DNA of 62,120 bases from Paenibacillus sp. BJ-4 (GTDB taxonomy: Bacteria; Bacillota; Bacilli; Paenibacillales; Paenibacillaceae), in the NCBI RefSeq assembly GCF_020404765.1, contig NZ_JAIVEM010000162.1:1-62120 (forward strand), in the 5' to 3' direction. Shown here piece after piece: positions 15,737 to 24,857 of this stretch; positions within the stretch are counted from its first letter, which is position 1, and each line of letters starts with the position of its first letter. The position numbers and the translations under genes are program-made. Below the pieces are notes generated by a model. The model made no database searches. It was not told where the DNA came from and saw only the letters and a list, made by a program, of their open reading frames with translations.

Positions 15737-16176
15737 TAGATCACCTCGGTTTTACCGCCGGCAGCTTCAATTTTCTCTACCGCAGATTGAGAGAACTTGT
15801 TCGCTTTAACTGTCAATTTCACAGTGATTTCACCGTTACCCAGAATTTTAATTCCGGACTTCGCGTCTTTCACAATGCCATTGTTCAGCAAAAACTCAGG
15901 GCTTACTTCTGTACCCGCTGCAAAACTGTTCAAATCTTCGATATTCAAAACCGCATACTCTTTACGAGTAGGATTTACGAAACCGCGTTTAGGCAAGCGA
16001 CGATACAGTGGGTTTTGACCACCCTCGAAGCCCGGACGTACACCACCGCCGGAACGAGCGTTTTGACCCTTATGACCACGACCAGAAGTTTTACCCGTAC
16101 CGCTACTAGGACCACGACCCAAACGTTTACGTTCTTTGCGTGAACCTGGAGCTGGGGAAAGCTCATGTAACTTCAT
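15736..16176 (-). CDS. rplO: 50S ribosomal protein L15
   Basis: 146 residues, family length, beginning MKLHELSPAPGSRKERKRLG. The glycine/arginine-rich N-terminal extension (GRGPSSGTGKTSGRGHKGQN) threads into 23S rRNA. An in-frame start four codons upstream is less likely, since AAGGAGG is better spaced to the ATG at 16176. The stop overlaps the secY start. Confidence 0.98.
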   Translation of the reverse strand: MKLHELSPAPGSRKERKRLGRGPSSGTGKTSGRGHKGQNARSGGGVRPGFEGGQNPLYRRLPKRGFVNPTRKEYAVLNIEDLNSFAAGTEVSPEFLLNNGIVKDAKSGIKILGNGEITVKLTVKANKFSQSAVEKIEAAGGKTEVI

Positions 16177-16219
16177 CGTTCGTTGCACCTCCTTGATTAT
16201 TGTTAAATTGCTTTATTTC

Positions 16220-16405
16220 TTAAGCCTCGATTTCTTTAACAGAAACCAAATGGCTAACTTTATTAATCATCCCGCGAATTGCTGCATTGTCGGGTTGAAC
16301 TACTTTATGGTTGATTTTACGCAAGCCGAGCGTCTTAACAGTCGTTCTCTGAGTACCAGGACGGCCGATCAACGAACGAACGAGGGTAATTTCTAATTTC
16401 GCCAT
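16220..16405 (-). CDS. rpmD: 50S ribosomal protein L30
   Basis: 61 residues, bacterial short L30 (MAKLEITLVRSLIGRPGTQR). It contacts 23S rRNA near the central region. It stands in the usual place between rpsE and rplO, 12 bp after rpsE, with GGAGGG upstream. Confidence 0.98.
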   Translation of the reverse strand: MAKLEITLVRSLIGRPGTQRTTVKTLGLRKINHKVVQPDNAAIRGMINKVSHLVSVKEIEA

Positions 16406-16417
16406 GATATTCCCTCC

Positions 16418-16915
16418 TTAGCCCAGCAGCTCTTCGATAGATTTGCCGCGCAATTTTGCAACTTCTTCAGCGCGTTTCAAGCGTGACAAACCTTCCAAAG
16501 TCGCATTGACCATATTCATGGAATTCGAAGAACCCAGAGATTTTGTCAAGATATCACCTACACCAGCAAGCTCCAGTACAGCACGAACTGGACCACCAGC
16601 GATAACCCCAGTACCTTCCGATGCCGGTTTCAGCAGAACCCGGCCAGCACCGAACTTACCTGTAACAAGGTGAGGAATTGTTGTACCTACGAGTGGAACG
16701 TGAATCAGGTTTTTCTTAGCATCTTCAATACCTTTGCGAATCGCATCAGGTACTTCGCCAGCTTTACCGATTCCAGCGCCTACCCAGCCGTTGCCGTCGC
16801 CTACTACTACCAGAGCACTGAAGCTGAAACGGCGTCCGCCTTTGACAACTTTAGCTACACGATTAATATTTACTACTCTTTCAGTCAGTTCCAAAGTATT
16901 CGGATCTACACGCAA
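16418..16915 (-). CDS. rpsE: 30S ribosomal protein S5
   Basis: 165 residues. An N-terminal double-stranded RNA-binding domain (VVNINRVAKVVKGGRRFSFS) is followed by the S5 C-terminal fold. S5 takes part in decoding accuracy and mRNA unwinding at the entry tunnel. The start is TTG, with GGAGG 8 nt upstream; no ATG lies before the conserved region. The loop VKGGRRFSF, where spectinomycin-resistance changes arise, looks wild type. Confidence 0.97.
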   Translation of the reverse strand: MRVDPNTLELTERVVNINRVAKVVKGGRRFSFSALVVVGDGNGWVGAGIGKAGEVPDAIRKGIEDAKKNLIHVPLVGTTIPHLVTGKFGAGRVLLKPASEGTGVIAGGPVRAVLELAGVGDILTKSLGSSNSMNMVNATLEGLSRLKRAEEVAKLRGKSIEELLG

Positions 16916-16942
16916 GTCGTTAACCTCCTTTTGAGAAATGTC

Positions 16943-17311
16943 TTAAAATTCAAGGCCTGCTTCGCGAGCTGCATCAGCCAAAGCTTGAATTCGTCCATGA
17001 TACAAGTATCCACCACGGTCAAATACGATGTTAGCATGACCTTTTTCTTTTGCACGTTTAGCAACGAGTTCGCCAACCTTACGAGCTGCTTCAACGCTAC
17101 CACCGTTTTTGATTTCGCTGCTCAGTTCTTTATCCATAGTGGAGGCAGATACCAATGTTACACCAGCTACATCATCAATCAGTTGTGCGTAGATATGCTT
17201 GGAAGAGCGGAACACGTTCAGACGAGGACGTACAGCCGTACCTTCGATTTTTTTACGTACACGCAGATGTCTTCTGACACGTGCTTTATTTTTATCTTGT
17301 TTTGTAATCAT
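16943..17311 (-). CDS. rplR: 50S ribosomal protein L18
   Basis: 122 residues, L18 that binds 5S rRNA with L5. A basic N terminus (TKQDKNKARVRRHLRVRKKI) and the C-terminal GRIQALADAAREAGLEF are typical. It follows rplF after an unusually long 115 bp spacer, and GGGAG precedes the ATG. Confidence 0.98.
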   Translation of the reverse strand: MITKQDKNKARVRRHLRVRKKIEGTAVRPRLNVFRSSKHIYAQLIDDVAGVTLVSASTMDKELSSEIKNGGSVEAARKVGELVAKRAKEKGHANIVFDRGGYLYHGRIQALADAAREAGLEF

Positions 17312-17426
17312 CTCAAGTTTTCACTCCCTTCAGTTTGCCTTTTAAAACTTTATACTAAGACGCACTGGGTAAAAAAGAAGTACGAAGTCTTTCCTGCAGA
17401 AAGACCGCACAAAGTCGGTAAGAAAC

Positions 17427-17969
17427 TTATTTCTTCTTACCGGCTTTACCTTCTTTACGGATGATGCGCTCGCCTTCGTATTTAATCCCTTTACCTTTGT
17501 ACGGTTCAGGTTCACGAACGGAACGAATTTTAGCAGCGTAGGCACCTACACGCTCTTTATCAATTCCGCGAACGATGATTTTAGTGTTCGAAGGAACTTC
17601 GAATTCGATGCCCGCTTCCGGTGTGATTTCAACCGGGTGAGAGTATCCAACGTTCAGAACGATTTTATCTCCGGATTTGCTTGCACGATATCCGACCCCA
17701 ACCAGCTCCAGAGATTTGGAAAAGCCTTCAGTTACACCACTTACCATGTTGCTGACAACGCTGCGGGTTGTTCCATGCAAAGAGCGGTGAAGTTTGTTGT
17801 CCGAAGGACGAACTACATTAATTTCATTGTTTTCCACAGTAACGGACATGTCTTTGTGAAGCTCACGAGTCAATGTTCCTTTAGGACCTTTAACTGTGAT
17901 CACTGTGTTGTTCAAAGTTACGTCAACACCACTTGGTACTGTGATTGGTTTACGACCAATACGGGACAT
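17427..17969 (-). CDS. rplF: 50S ribosomal protein L6
   Basis: 180 residues with two tandem L6 folds, starting MSRIGRKPITVPSGVDVTLN and ending in the basic KGKGIKYEGERIIRKEGKAG. L6 sits near the sarcin-ricin loop where GTPase factors bind. AGGAGGTG precedes the ATG; it lies 33 bp after rpsH. Confidence 0.98.
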   Translation of the reverse strand: MSRIGRKPITVPSGVDVTLNNTVITVKGPKGTLTRELHKDMSVTVENNEINVVRPSDNKLHRSLHGTTRSVVSNMVSGVTEGFSKSLELVGVGYRASKSGDKIVLNVGYSHPVEITPEAGIEFEVPSNTKIIVRGIDKERVGAYAAKIRSVREPEPYKGKGIKYEGERIIRKEGKAGKKK

Positions 17970-18002
17970 ATCTGTTGCACCTCCTATCTTTTAAACGTTA
18001 TC

Positions 18003-18401
18003 TTACCAAACGTAGCAAACCACTTCTCCGCCGGCTTTGGACTGACGTGCTTCTTTATCAGTCATGATACCTTTGGATGTTGAAATGATTGCGATCCCGA
18101 GTCCACCCAGAACGCGTGGAATCTCATTGCTCTTCGTGTAAACGCGAAGACCTGGTTTACTGATTCTTTTCAAACCTGTAATAACACGTTCGTTGTTCGC
18201 ACCGTATTTCAAGAAAACACGGATGATCCCTTGTTTGCTATCTTCAACAAATTCCGCATCACGAATGAATCCTTCACGTTTCAGGATGTCGGCGATTTGT
18301 TTTTTCATTGTAGATGCAGGCATTTCTACCGTTTCGTGACGAACTGTGTTCGCGTTACGAATACGAGTAAGCATATCTGCAATTGGATCAGACATAGTCA
18401 T
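18003..18401 (-). CDS. rpsH: 30S ribosomal protein S8
   Basis: 132 residues. It binds 16S helix 21 early in assembly. The C-terminal TSKGIMTDKEARQSKAGGEV is the conserved RNA-binding motif. Two close ATGs exist; AAGGAGG fits the first (MTMSDPIADM), which I keep. It lies in the spc operon between rpsN and rplF. Confidence 0.97.
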   Translation of the reverse strand: MTMSDPIADMLTRIRNANTVRHETVEMPASTMKKQIADILKREGFIRDAEFVEDSKQGIIRVFLKYGANNERVITGLKRISKPGLRVYTKSNEIPRVLGGLGIAIISTSKGIMTDKEARQSKAGGEVVCYVW

Positions 18402-18433
18402 TGTGTATAAACCTCCTTCCTAAACAGGACTTT

Positions 18434-18619
18434 TTACCAGCTTGCTTTTTTCACGCCAGGAATCTGGCCTTTATAAGCTAATTCACGGAAGCAAATTCTG
18501 CAGATCTTAAACTTTTGCAGCACCGAATGTGGACGACCACAACGCTCACAACGAGTGTAAGCACGAACTTTAAACTTTGGTGTGCGTTGTTGTTTGACTT
18601 TCATTGAAGTTTTTGCCAC
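18434..18619 (-). CDS. rpsN: 30S ribosomal protein S14, zinc type (type Z)
   Basis: 61 residues, the short zinc-binding S14 with ligands CERCGRPH and CRICFREL. Zinc-type S14 is the housekeeping form in most Firmicutes; a zinc-independent paralogue, if present, is elsewhere. GGAGG precedes the ATG. It lies between rplE and rpsH. Confidence 0.98.
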   Translation of the reverse strand: MAKTSMKVKQQRTPKFKVRAYTRCERCGRPHSVLQKFKICRICFRELAYKGQIPGVKKASW

Positions 18620-18694
18620 TTAGCCTGACACCTCCTAAATAGTTTCGGAGAACAGGGGTCCTTTAAATCAGACGCCCAAAACGTTATGCCAACA

Positions 18695-19240
18695 TTACTT
18701 TGCGAAAGGCATGCCCAGCTGAGTCAGAAGCTCACGGGACTCTTCGTCAGTTTTGGCAGTCGTTACGATAACGATGTCCATACCACGAACTTTATCAACT
18801 TGATCATACTCGATTTCCGGGAAGATCAACTGTTCTTTCAAACCAAGCGTGTAGTTACCACGTCCGTCGAAAGCTTTTGTTGATACACCATGGAAGTCAC
18901 GTACGCGAGGAAGTGTAATGTTGAACAATTTGTCCAAGAAATAATACATACGCTCGCCACGAAGTGTTACCTTAACACCGATTGGCATGTTTTCACGCAA
19001 TTTAAAACCTGCAATAGATTTTTTAGCGCGAGTGATAACTGGTTTTTGACCAGCAATCAGCTGCATGTCATTGAGAGCTGAATCAAGCACTTTAGAGTTT
19101 TGAACTGCGTCGCCAACACCCATGTTGATTACAACTTTCTCGATTTTAGGCACTTGCATCACTGTTGTATAGTTGAACTTCTGCATCAAAGCAGGAGTGA
19201 TTTCTTTCAAGAAACGTTCTTTCATTCTTGTTGTTGCCAT
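18695..19240 (-). CDS. rplE: 50S ribosomal protein L5
   Basis: 181 residues, family length. It binds 5S rRNA and contacts the P-site tRNA and S13. The conserved stretches RAKKSIAGFKLRENMPIGVK and DIVIVTTAKTDEESRELLTQ are present. AGGAGG is well placed before MATTRMKERF. It follows rplX by 31 bp. Confidence 0.98.
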   Translation of the reverse strand: MATTRMKERFLKEITPALMQKFNYTTVMQVPKIEKVVINMGVGDAVQNSKVLDSALNDMQLIAGQKPVITRAKKSIAGFKLRENMPIGVKVTLRGERMYYFLDKLFNITLPRVRDFHGVSTKAFDGRGNYTLGLKEQLIFPEIEYDQVDKVRGMDIVIVTTAKTDEESRELLTQLGMPFAK

Positions 19241-19271
19241 GAATCATAGTCCTCCTTTCTTCAAAAAATAA

Positions 19272-19625
19272 TTAGTCGATCACTTCGCCTGAACGTTTTG
19301 CAATACGCACTTTTTTTCCGTTGTCCAATACTTTGTAACCAACACGAGTTACTTTTCCGCTCTTCGGATCAATGTGCATAACGTTGGAAACGTGAATCGG
19401 AGCTTCTTTCTCGATGATGCCGCCTTGTGGATTCAGCTGATTAGGCTTTTGGTGTTTTTTAATCATGTTAACACCTTCCACAAGCACACGGTTTTGACGA
19501 GGGTAAGCAGCGATAACGCGACCTTTTTTACCTTTATCTTTACCTGTAATCACCAGAACAGTATCGTCCTTTTTGACGTGCAGCTTGTTGTTATGGGATT
19601 CCAGAACTTTTTTCACTTTTGGCAT
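19272..19625 (-). CDS. rplX: 50S ribosomal protein L24
   Basis: 117 residues with an N-terminal KOW motif (VKKDDTVLVITGKDKGKKGR), an assembly initiator of the large subunit. An in-frame GTG three codons upstream overlaps the ribosome binding site, so the ATG at 19625 (AGGAGG, 8 nt) is taken. Confidence 0.97.
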   Translation of the reverse strand: MPKVKKVLESHNNKLHVKKDDTVLVITGKDKGKKGRVIAAYPRQNRVLVEGVNMIKKHQKPNQLNPQGGIIEKEAPIHVSNVMHIDPKSGKVTRVGYKVLDNGKKVRIAKRSGEVID

Positions 19626-19661
19626 TTCGTACACCTCCTACGGGCACATTTTAAGGTGAAT

Positions 19662-20030
19662 TTAGATCACTTCCGGAGCCAAGGAAACGATTTTCATAAA
19701 GTCCTTGTCACGAAGTTCGCGAGCAACTGGTCCGAAAATACGAGTACCGCGTGGGCTCTTGTCTTCTTTTACGACCACTGCTGCGTTCTCATCAAATCCG
19801 ATGTAGGAACCGTCTTTACGGCGGATAGAACGTTTAGTACGAACGACAACCGCTCTTACTACATCACCCTTTTTGACAACGCCGCCTGGTGTTGCTTGTT
19901 TTACGGAACAAACGATCAGGTCACCAATTTGAGCTGTACGACGTCCCGTACCACCGAGCACACGGATACACATCAGTTCCTTCGCGCCGGAATTGTCAGC
20001 CACAGTCAAACGTGTAAATGGTTGAATCAT
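19662..20030 (-). CDS. rplN: 50S ribosomal protein L14
   Basis: 122 residues, exact family length, starting MIQPFTRLTVADNSGAKELM. L14 forms part of the inter-subunit bridge B8 and is the docking site of silencing factor RsfS. AAGGAGG lies upstream of the ATG. It is in the order rpsQ-rplN-rplX. Confidence 0.98.
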   Translation of the reverse strand: MIQPFTRLTVADNSGAKELMCIRVLGGTGRRTAQIGDLIVCSVKQATPGGVVKKGDVVRAVVVRTKRSIRRKDGSYIGFDENAAVVVKEDKSPRGTRIFGPVARELRDKDFMKIVSLAPEVI

Positions 20031-20064
20031 TTATTTATCCTCCTTTCGGAAAAACTACGCTACA

Positions 20065-20328
20065 TTAGATTATAACAGCTTTTTCAACGATTTCGACCAG
20101 TCTCCAGTTTTTGTCTTTGGACAAAGGACGAGTTTCCATGATTTTAACAGTATCACCGATTTGTGCGGTGTTGTTTTCATCATGAGCTTTGAATTTTTTA
20201 GTCACTTTAATGCGTTTATGGTAGAGATCATGTTTTTTGTAAGTTTCTACAGCAATCACAATCGTTTTATCCATTTTGTCGCTAACTACTTTACCGACTA
20301 ATACTTTACGGGCATTACGTTCGCTCAT
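20065..20328 (-). CDS. rpsQ: 30S ribosomal protein S17
   Basis: 87 residues, OB fold, binding 16S helix 11 early in assembly. It starts MSERNARKVLVGKVVSDKMD and carries the conserved KIMETRPLSKDKNWRLVEIV. AAGGAGG precedes the ATG; it lies 50 bp after rpmC. Confidence 0.98.
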   Translation of the reverse strand: MSERNARKVLVGKVVSDKMDKTIVIAVETYKKHDLYHKRIKVTKKFKAHDENNTAQIGDTVKIMETRPLSKDKNWRLVEIVEKAVII

Positions 20329-20378
20329 TGTTGGCCTCCTTCCTAATTACAGGCGGATTTTCCACCCGGTCTAATATC

Positions 20379-20576
20379 TTAGCTAATCCCAAGTTCTCTT
20401 TCACGGATCACAGTTTTAGCACGAGCAATTTCCTTACGCACAGCGCCGATCCGAGTCGGGTTATCAAGCTGACCGGTAGCGAGTTGAAAACGAAGGTTAA
20501 AAAGTTCTTCTTTAAAACCAGAGATCTTTTGTTCGATTTCAGCAGTGGTTAGGTTGCGGAATTCACTAGCCTTCAT
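20379..20576 (-). CDS. rpmC: 50S ribosomal protein L29
   Basis: 65 residues, two-helix L29 at the exit tunnel, a neighbour of the SRP and trigger-factor site. It begins MKASEFRNLTTAEIEQKISG. The start overlaps the end of rplP by 11 bp, with GGTGG acting as ribosome binding site inside rplP, which implies coupling. Confidence 0.97.
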   Translation of the reverse strand: MKASEFRNLTTAEIEQKISGFKEELFNLRFQLATGQLDNPTRIGAVRKEIARAKTVIRERELGIS

Positions 20577-21000
20577 TTGCTTCACCACCCAATTCTTCAC
20601 GTTTCACAAACTTAGTTTTGATTGGCAGTTTGTGAGCGGCAAGACGCATTGCTTCACGAGCAATCTCTTCCGGTACACCAGCAAGTTCAAACATGATCTT
20701 ACCTGGTTTCACTACTGCAACCCATTTTTCTACGTTACCTTTACCGCTACCCATACGAACCTCAAGAGGCTTCTGAGTAATTGGTTTGTCAGGGAAAATT
20801 TTAATCCAAACCTTACCACCACGTTTGATGTAACGAGTCATCGCAATACGAGCAGCTTCGATTTGACGGTTAGTGATCCATGCTGGTTCAGTAGCTTGCA
20901 AACCGTACTCACCAAAATTCAGTGTAGTACCGCCCTTTGCACGACCCTTCATGTGACCACGTTGTTGTTTACGATGTTTTACGCGTTTAGGTACCAACAT
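20566..21000 (-). CDS. rplP: 50S ribosomal protein L16
   Basis: 144 residues, family length (MLVPKRVKHRKQQRGHMKGR). L16 organises the A-site elbow of the large subunit. The conserved GSGKGNVEKWVAVVKPGKIM is present. It begins 2 bp after rpsC, with the ribosome binding site inside rpsC. Confidence 0.98.
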   Translation of the reverse strand: MLVPKRVKHRKQQRGHMKGRAKGGTTLNFGEYGLQATEPAWITNRQIEAARIAMTRYIKRGGKVWIKIFPDKPITQKPLEVRMGSGKGNVEKWVAVVKPGKIMFELAGVPEEIAREAMRLAAHKLPIKTKFVKREELGGEANEG

Positions 21001-21002
21001 GA

Positions 21003-21668
21003 TTAGTTGCCTCCTTCCTGAGGAGCTTGTTTCTTAGCTGGAGGAAGAACTTCTCCACGATAGATCCATACTTTTACGCCAAGACGGCCATAAGTAGTAT
21101 GAGCCTCTGCTGTACCGTAGTCGATGTCAGCACGAAGCGTATGCAGTGGAACAGTTCCTTCGCTGTACCCTTCGGAACGAGCGATTTCGGCACCGCCAAG
21201 ACGTCCGCCTACTTGAGTTTTAATTCCTTTTGCTCCGGAACGCATAGTTCTTTGAATTGCTTGTTTCAACGCACGACGGAAAGAAACACGACGTTCCAAT
21301 TGTTGTGCAATGCTTTCAGCAACCAGAATTGCATCCAGTTCAGGGTTTTTGATTTCAGAGATATTGATGTGTACCTTTTTACCGCCTGCAATTTTAGTGA
21401 TTTCATTACGCAGGTTTTCAACTTCGGAACCGCCCTTACCGATAACCATACCTGGTTTCGCAGTGTGAATCGTTACGTTGACGCGGTTAGCTGCTCTCTC
21501 GATTTCAACACGGGATACAGCGGAGTCTTTCAATCTTTTCTTCAGATGCTCACGAATCTTAACGTCTTCCAGCAAAAGATCACCGAAATCTTTGCCTGCA
21601 TACCATTTGGATTCCCAATCACGGATAATACCGATTCGGAGTCCGACGGGATTTACCTTTTGGCCCAC
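21003..21668 (-). CDS. rpsC: 30S ribosomal protein S3
   Basis: 221 residues: an N-terminal KH domain (GKGGSEVENLRNEIT) and an S3 C-terminal domain at the mRNA entry tunnel. The start is GTG (VGQKVNPVGLRIG), with AAGGAGGG upstream; the longer reading frame into rplV has no ribosome binding site and does not match the family. Order rplV-rpsC-rplP is normal. Confidence 0.97.
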   Translation of the reverse strand: MGQKVNPVGLRIGIIRDWESKWYAGKDFGDLLLEDVKIREHLKKRLKDSAVSRVEIERAANRVNVTIHTAKPGMVIGKGGSEVENLRNEITKIAGGKKVHINISEIKNPELDAILVAESIAQQLERRVSFRRALKQAIQRTMRSGAKGIKTQVGGRLGGAEIARSEGYSEGTVPLHTLRADIDYGTAEAHTTYGRLGVKVWIYRGEVLPPAKKQAPQEGGN

Positions 21669-21681
21669 ACGTTTTCCCTCC

Positions 21682-22014
21682 TTATTTTTCAGATACCACC
21701 AGAGTAATATGACTGGTGCGTTTATTGATGCGGCTTGCACGACCCATTGCACGCGGGCGGAACCGTTTCATAGTAGGACCTTGGTTTACGAAAACCTCAG
21801 ATACTACCAATTTATTTACGTCCATAGAGTAGTTGTGATCTGCATTTGCGATCGCAGAATTCAACAATTTCTCAACGACTGGAGAAGCGGATTTCGGAGT
21901 GTGACGAAGAATTGCAATCGCCTCACCAACCTGCTTGCCACGAATCAAATCGATAACAAGTTTCACTTTGCGAGCGGAAATCCGCACGGATTTAGCATGT
22001 GCTTTTGCTTCCAT
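21682..22014 (-). CDS. rplV: 50S ribosomal protein L22
   Basis: 110 residues. The long beta-hairpin that lines the exit tunnel, where macrolide-resistance changes arise, looks normal (RPRAMGRASRINKRTSHITL). The ATG at 22014 (MEAKAHAKSVRISARK) has AGGAGG 7 nt upstream; an earlier in-frame start is not supported. Confidence 0.97.
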   Translation of the reverse strand: MEAKAHAKSVRISARKVKLVIDLIRGKQVGEAIAILRHTPKSASPVVEKLLNSAIANADHNYSMDVNKLVVSEVFVNQGPTMKRFRPRAMGRASRINKRTSHITLVVSEK

Positions 22015-22049
22015 TGAGTTACCTCCTCTCAAACACTACGCTGTGTTGA

Positions 22050-22328
22050 TTATCTTCTTGTTTTCTTATCGTCATCCGTATGGCCTTTGTACGTACGCGT
22101 TGGAGCGAATTCGCCCAATTTGTGTCCGACCATATCTTCCGTTACGTATACTGGCACGTGTTTACGACCATCGTATACACCAAACGTATGTCCGATAAAT
22201 TGTGGGAAAATTGTAGAGCGACGGGACCAAGTTTTGATCACAACTTTTTTGTCCGATTCGTTCAAAACCTCTACTTTTTTCAGCAAGTAACCATCAATGA
22301 ATGGTCCTTTTTTGAGACTGCGACCCAT
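22050..22328 (-). CDS. rpsS: 30S ribosomal protein S19
   Basis: 92 residues, exact family length (MGRSLKKGPFIDGYLLKKVE). S19 works with S13 in the 30S head. AGGGAGG precedes the ATG. It lies 72 bp after rplB. Confidence 0.98.
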   Translation of the reverse strand: MGRSLKKGPFIDGYLLKKVEVLNESDKKVVIKTWSRRSTIFPQFIGHTFGVYDGRKHVPVYVTEDMVGHKLGEFAPTRTYKGHTDDDKKTRR

Positions 22329-22400
22329 TTATGAATCCTCCCTTCGTTAAAACGTTATCGTTCCTTAAAATGTTAACGTGCGACTTAAGCGCACGTTTCA

Positions 22401-23231
22401 TTACTTAGTACGACGACGAACGATGTATTTATCAGATGCTTTACCTTTTTTACGTGTTTTGTAACCAAGGGTTGGCTTGCCCCATGGAGACATTGGAGAT
22501 TTACGTCCGATTGGAGCGCGACCTTCACCACCACCGTGTGGGTGATCGTTAGGGTTCATAACAACACCACGAACTTCAGGACGTTGTCCCAACCAACGAC
22601 TACGACCAGCTTTACCGATCTTAACAAGTTCGTGGTCTTCGTTACCAACAGAACCGATTGTAGCGCGGCAAACTTTCAGAATGCGACGAACTTCACCGGA
22701 AGTCAAACGAATTGTTACATACTTCTCTTCTTTACCAAGAAGTTGGGCTTCCGTACCAGCAGCACGAACGAGTTGGCCACCTTTACCCGGTTTCAATTCG
22801 ATGTTGTGGATAACCGTACCTACAGGAATGTTTTCCAATGGCAAGGAGTTACCGATTTTGATGTCGGATTCCGGACCGGATACTACTTCGTCTCCTACTT
22901 TCAGACCTTTAGGAGCGATGATGTAACGTTTTTCACCATCCACATAGTGGATAAGTGCGATGTTGGACGTACGGTTCGGATCATATTCGATCGTAGCAAC
23001 GCGGCCCGGTATTCCATCTTTGTTACGTTTGAAGTCAATAATACGGTATTTACGTTTGTGTCCGCCGCCTTGATGACGAACTGTAATTTTACCTTGGTTA
23101 TTGCGTCCAGCTTGCTTGCTCAGAGGTGCCAGCAACGATTTCTCGGGCTGATTTGTTGTGATCTCCTCGAAAGTAGATACAGACATTGCACGTCTGGCCG
23201 GGGACGTCGGTTTATACTTTTTAATTGGCAC
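22401..23231 (-). CDS. rplB: 50S ribosomal protein L2
   Basis: 276 residues. L2 is needed for subunit joining and peptidyl-transferase assembly. The conserved histidine region NPNDHPHGGGEGRAPIGRKS is intact, including the functionally important His of HPHGGG. AAGGAGGG precedes the ATG. It sits between rplW and rpsS. Confidence 0.99.
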   Translation of the reverse strand: MPIKKYKPTSPARRAMSVSTFEEITTNQPEKSLLAPLSKQAGRNNQGKITVRHQGGGHKRKYRIIDFKRNKDGIPGRVATIEYDPNRTSNIALIHYVDGEKRYIIAPKGLKVGDEVVSGPESDIKIGNSLPLENIPVGTVIHNIELKPGKGGQLVRAAGTEAQLLGKEEKYVTIRLTSGEVRRILKVCRATIGSVGNEDHELVKIGKAGRSRWLGQRPEVRGVVMNPNDHPHGGGEGRAPIGRKSPMSPWGKPTLGYKTRKKGKASDKYIVRRRTK

Positions 23232-23261
23232 TGAGTTTCCCTCCTTACTTTACAGTTTCAA

Positions 23262-23552
23262 TTATACCGTTTCAAAAAACTCAAGCGGCTTACTGTCTTT
23301 GCTCAGCGTTACGAACGCTTTTTTCCACTCGCTCGTATAGCCGGAATGACGTCCGTAGCGTTTTGGTTTTGCAGGAACACGAAGCGTATTCACGTTACTT
23401 ACTTTCACGTTAAAGATCGCTTCGATTGCTTTTTTAATTTCGACTTTGTTAGAACGAATGTCAACCTCGAAAACGTATTTCAAGTCATTCATCATACCAG
23501 CCGTACGTTCGGTGATAACCGGACGTTTGATAATATCACGAGGATCCTTCAT
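23262..23552 (-). CDS. rplW: 50S ribosomal protein L23
   Basis: 96 residues, docking site for trigger factor and SRP at the tunnel exit. It starts MKDPRDIIKRPVITERTAGM and includes the conserved FEVDIRSNKVEIKKAIEAIF. Its ATG overlaps the rplD stop by one base (TAATG), so it is translationally coupled. Confidence 0.98.
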   Translation of the reverse strand: MKDPRDIIKRPVITERTAGMMNDLKYVFEVDIRSNKVEIKKAIEAIFNVKVSNVNTLRVPAKPKRYGRHSGYTSEWKKAFVTLSKDSKPLEFFETV

Positions 23553-24175
23553 TACGCGAGCACCTCCTCTACCTTCTGAACTGCTTCCTTCGTAATGATC
23601 AGTTTGTCATGTCCAAGCACGTCAAGAACATTAATGCCGTCTGCGGCTACAAACTTCACACCAGGAATATTACGAGCGGACAGCGCTACATTATCATCAT
23701 AACTAGGAGCTACGATCAATGCTTTACGATCAGCTTTAAGGTTATTCAAAATGGCTGCGAATTCTTTCGTTTTAGGTCCGTTCAGTGTAAGAGCGTCCAA
23801 TACGATGATTTCATTCTCAATCACTTTGGATGACAATGCCGATTTGATCGCCAGACGACGAACTTTTTTAGGCAATTTGTAAGCATAGCTACGTGGAGTC
23901 GGACCAAATACAGTACCGCCACCAACCCATTGTGGTGCACGGATCGAACCTTGACGAGCGCGGCCAGTACCTTTTTGTTTCCAAGGTTTACGTCCACCGC
24001 CACGTACTTCAGAACGTCCTTTTACTTTGTGAGTACCTTGACGCAGGGAAGCCAATTGCATAACAACAGCATCATGAAGAACGTGTTTGTTCGGTTCGAT
24101 ACCGAATACTGCATCGTTCAATTCAATTTCGCCTACTTGGCTGCCGCTAATATTTAAAAGTGCTACTTTTGGCAT
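23552..24175 (-). CDS. rplD: 50S ribosomal protein L4
   Basis: 207 residues. L4 lines the exit tunnel with a long loop (GRSEVRGGGRKPWKQKGTGR, wild-type looking). In E. coli L4 also represses the S10 operon; whether that control exists here is unknown. AAGGAGG precedes the ATG; it overlaps rplW by one base. Confidence 0.98.
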   Translation of the reverse strand: MPKVALLNISGSQVGEIELNDAVFGIEPNKHVLHDAVVMQLASLRQGTHKVKGRSEVRGGGRKPWKQKGTGRARQGSIRAPQWVGGGTVFGPTPRSYAYKLPKKVRRLAIKSALSSKVIENEIIVLDALTLNGPKTKEFAAILNNLKADRKALIVAPSYDDNVALSARNIPGVKFVAADGINVLDVLGHDKLIITKEAVQKVEEVLA

Positions 24176-24201
24176 TTCGTGTTCCTCCTTTCTTCAGTCG
24201 T

Positions 24202-24825
24202 TTATTTTTTCACCGTTTCTAATACTTTAACGAAGCTGTTTTTAGGTCCTGGAATGGAACCTTTGACGAGCAATACATTACGTTCTGTATCGACTTTAAC
24301 AACTTCAAGTCGTTGAATCGTTACTGTTTCATTACCCATGTGTCCTGGCAGGTGTTTACCTTTAGGAACGCGGTTAGCTTGGATGGAGCCCATGGAACCT
24401 GGACCTCTGTGGTAACGCGAGCCGTGCGCCATTGGTCCGCGGCTTTGTCCCCAACGTTTGATAACGCCAGCAAAACCTTTACCTTTAGAAATACCTGTTA
24501 CGTCAACGAATTCGCCTTCTGTGAAGACATCAGCCTTCAGTTCTTGGCCAACCTCGTACGCAGCAAGGTCGATGCCACGAAGTTCACGAACGTAGCGCTT
24601 AGGTGCAGTATTTGCTTTTTTCGCATGTCCTGCTTCAGGTTTATTGGATCTTTTTTCTTTTTTATCAGAGAAACCGAGTTGAATAGCTTCGTATCCATCG
24701 TTTTCCTGATCTTTCTTTTGCAGAACAACACAAGGACCCGCTTCGATAACCGTAACAGCAAGCACGTTACCTTCAGGGGTAAACACTTGAGTCATTCCGA
24801 GTTTTTTTCCTAAGATACCTTTCAT
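24202..24825 (-). CDS. rplC: 50S ribosomal protein L3
   Basis: 207 residues. L3 is an assembly initiator whose extended loop reaches the peptidyl-transferase centre (GSRYHRGPGSMGSIQANRVP). It begins MKGILGKKLGMTQVFTPEGN. AAAGAGG lies before the ATG; it follows rpsJ by 32 bp. Confidence 0.98.
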   Translation of the reverse strand: MKGILGKKLGMTQVFTPEGNVLAVTVIEAGPCVVLQKKDQENDGYEAIQLGFSDKKEKRSNKPEAGHAKKANTAPKRYVRELRGIDLAAYEVGQELKADVFTEGEFVDVTGISKGKGFAGVIKRWGQSRGPMAHGSRYHRGPGSMGSIQANRVPKGKHLPGHMGNETVTIQRLEVVKVDTERNVLLVKGSIPGPKNSFVKVLETVKK

Positions 24826-24857
24826 GTTGACACCTCTTTTCTTTTCCTAATCACATA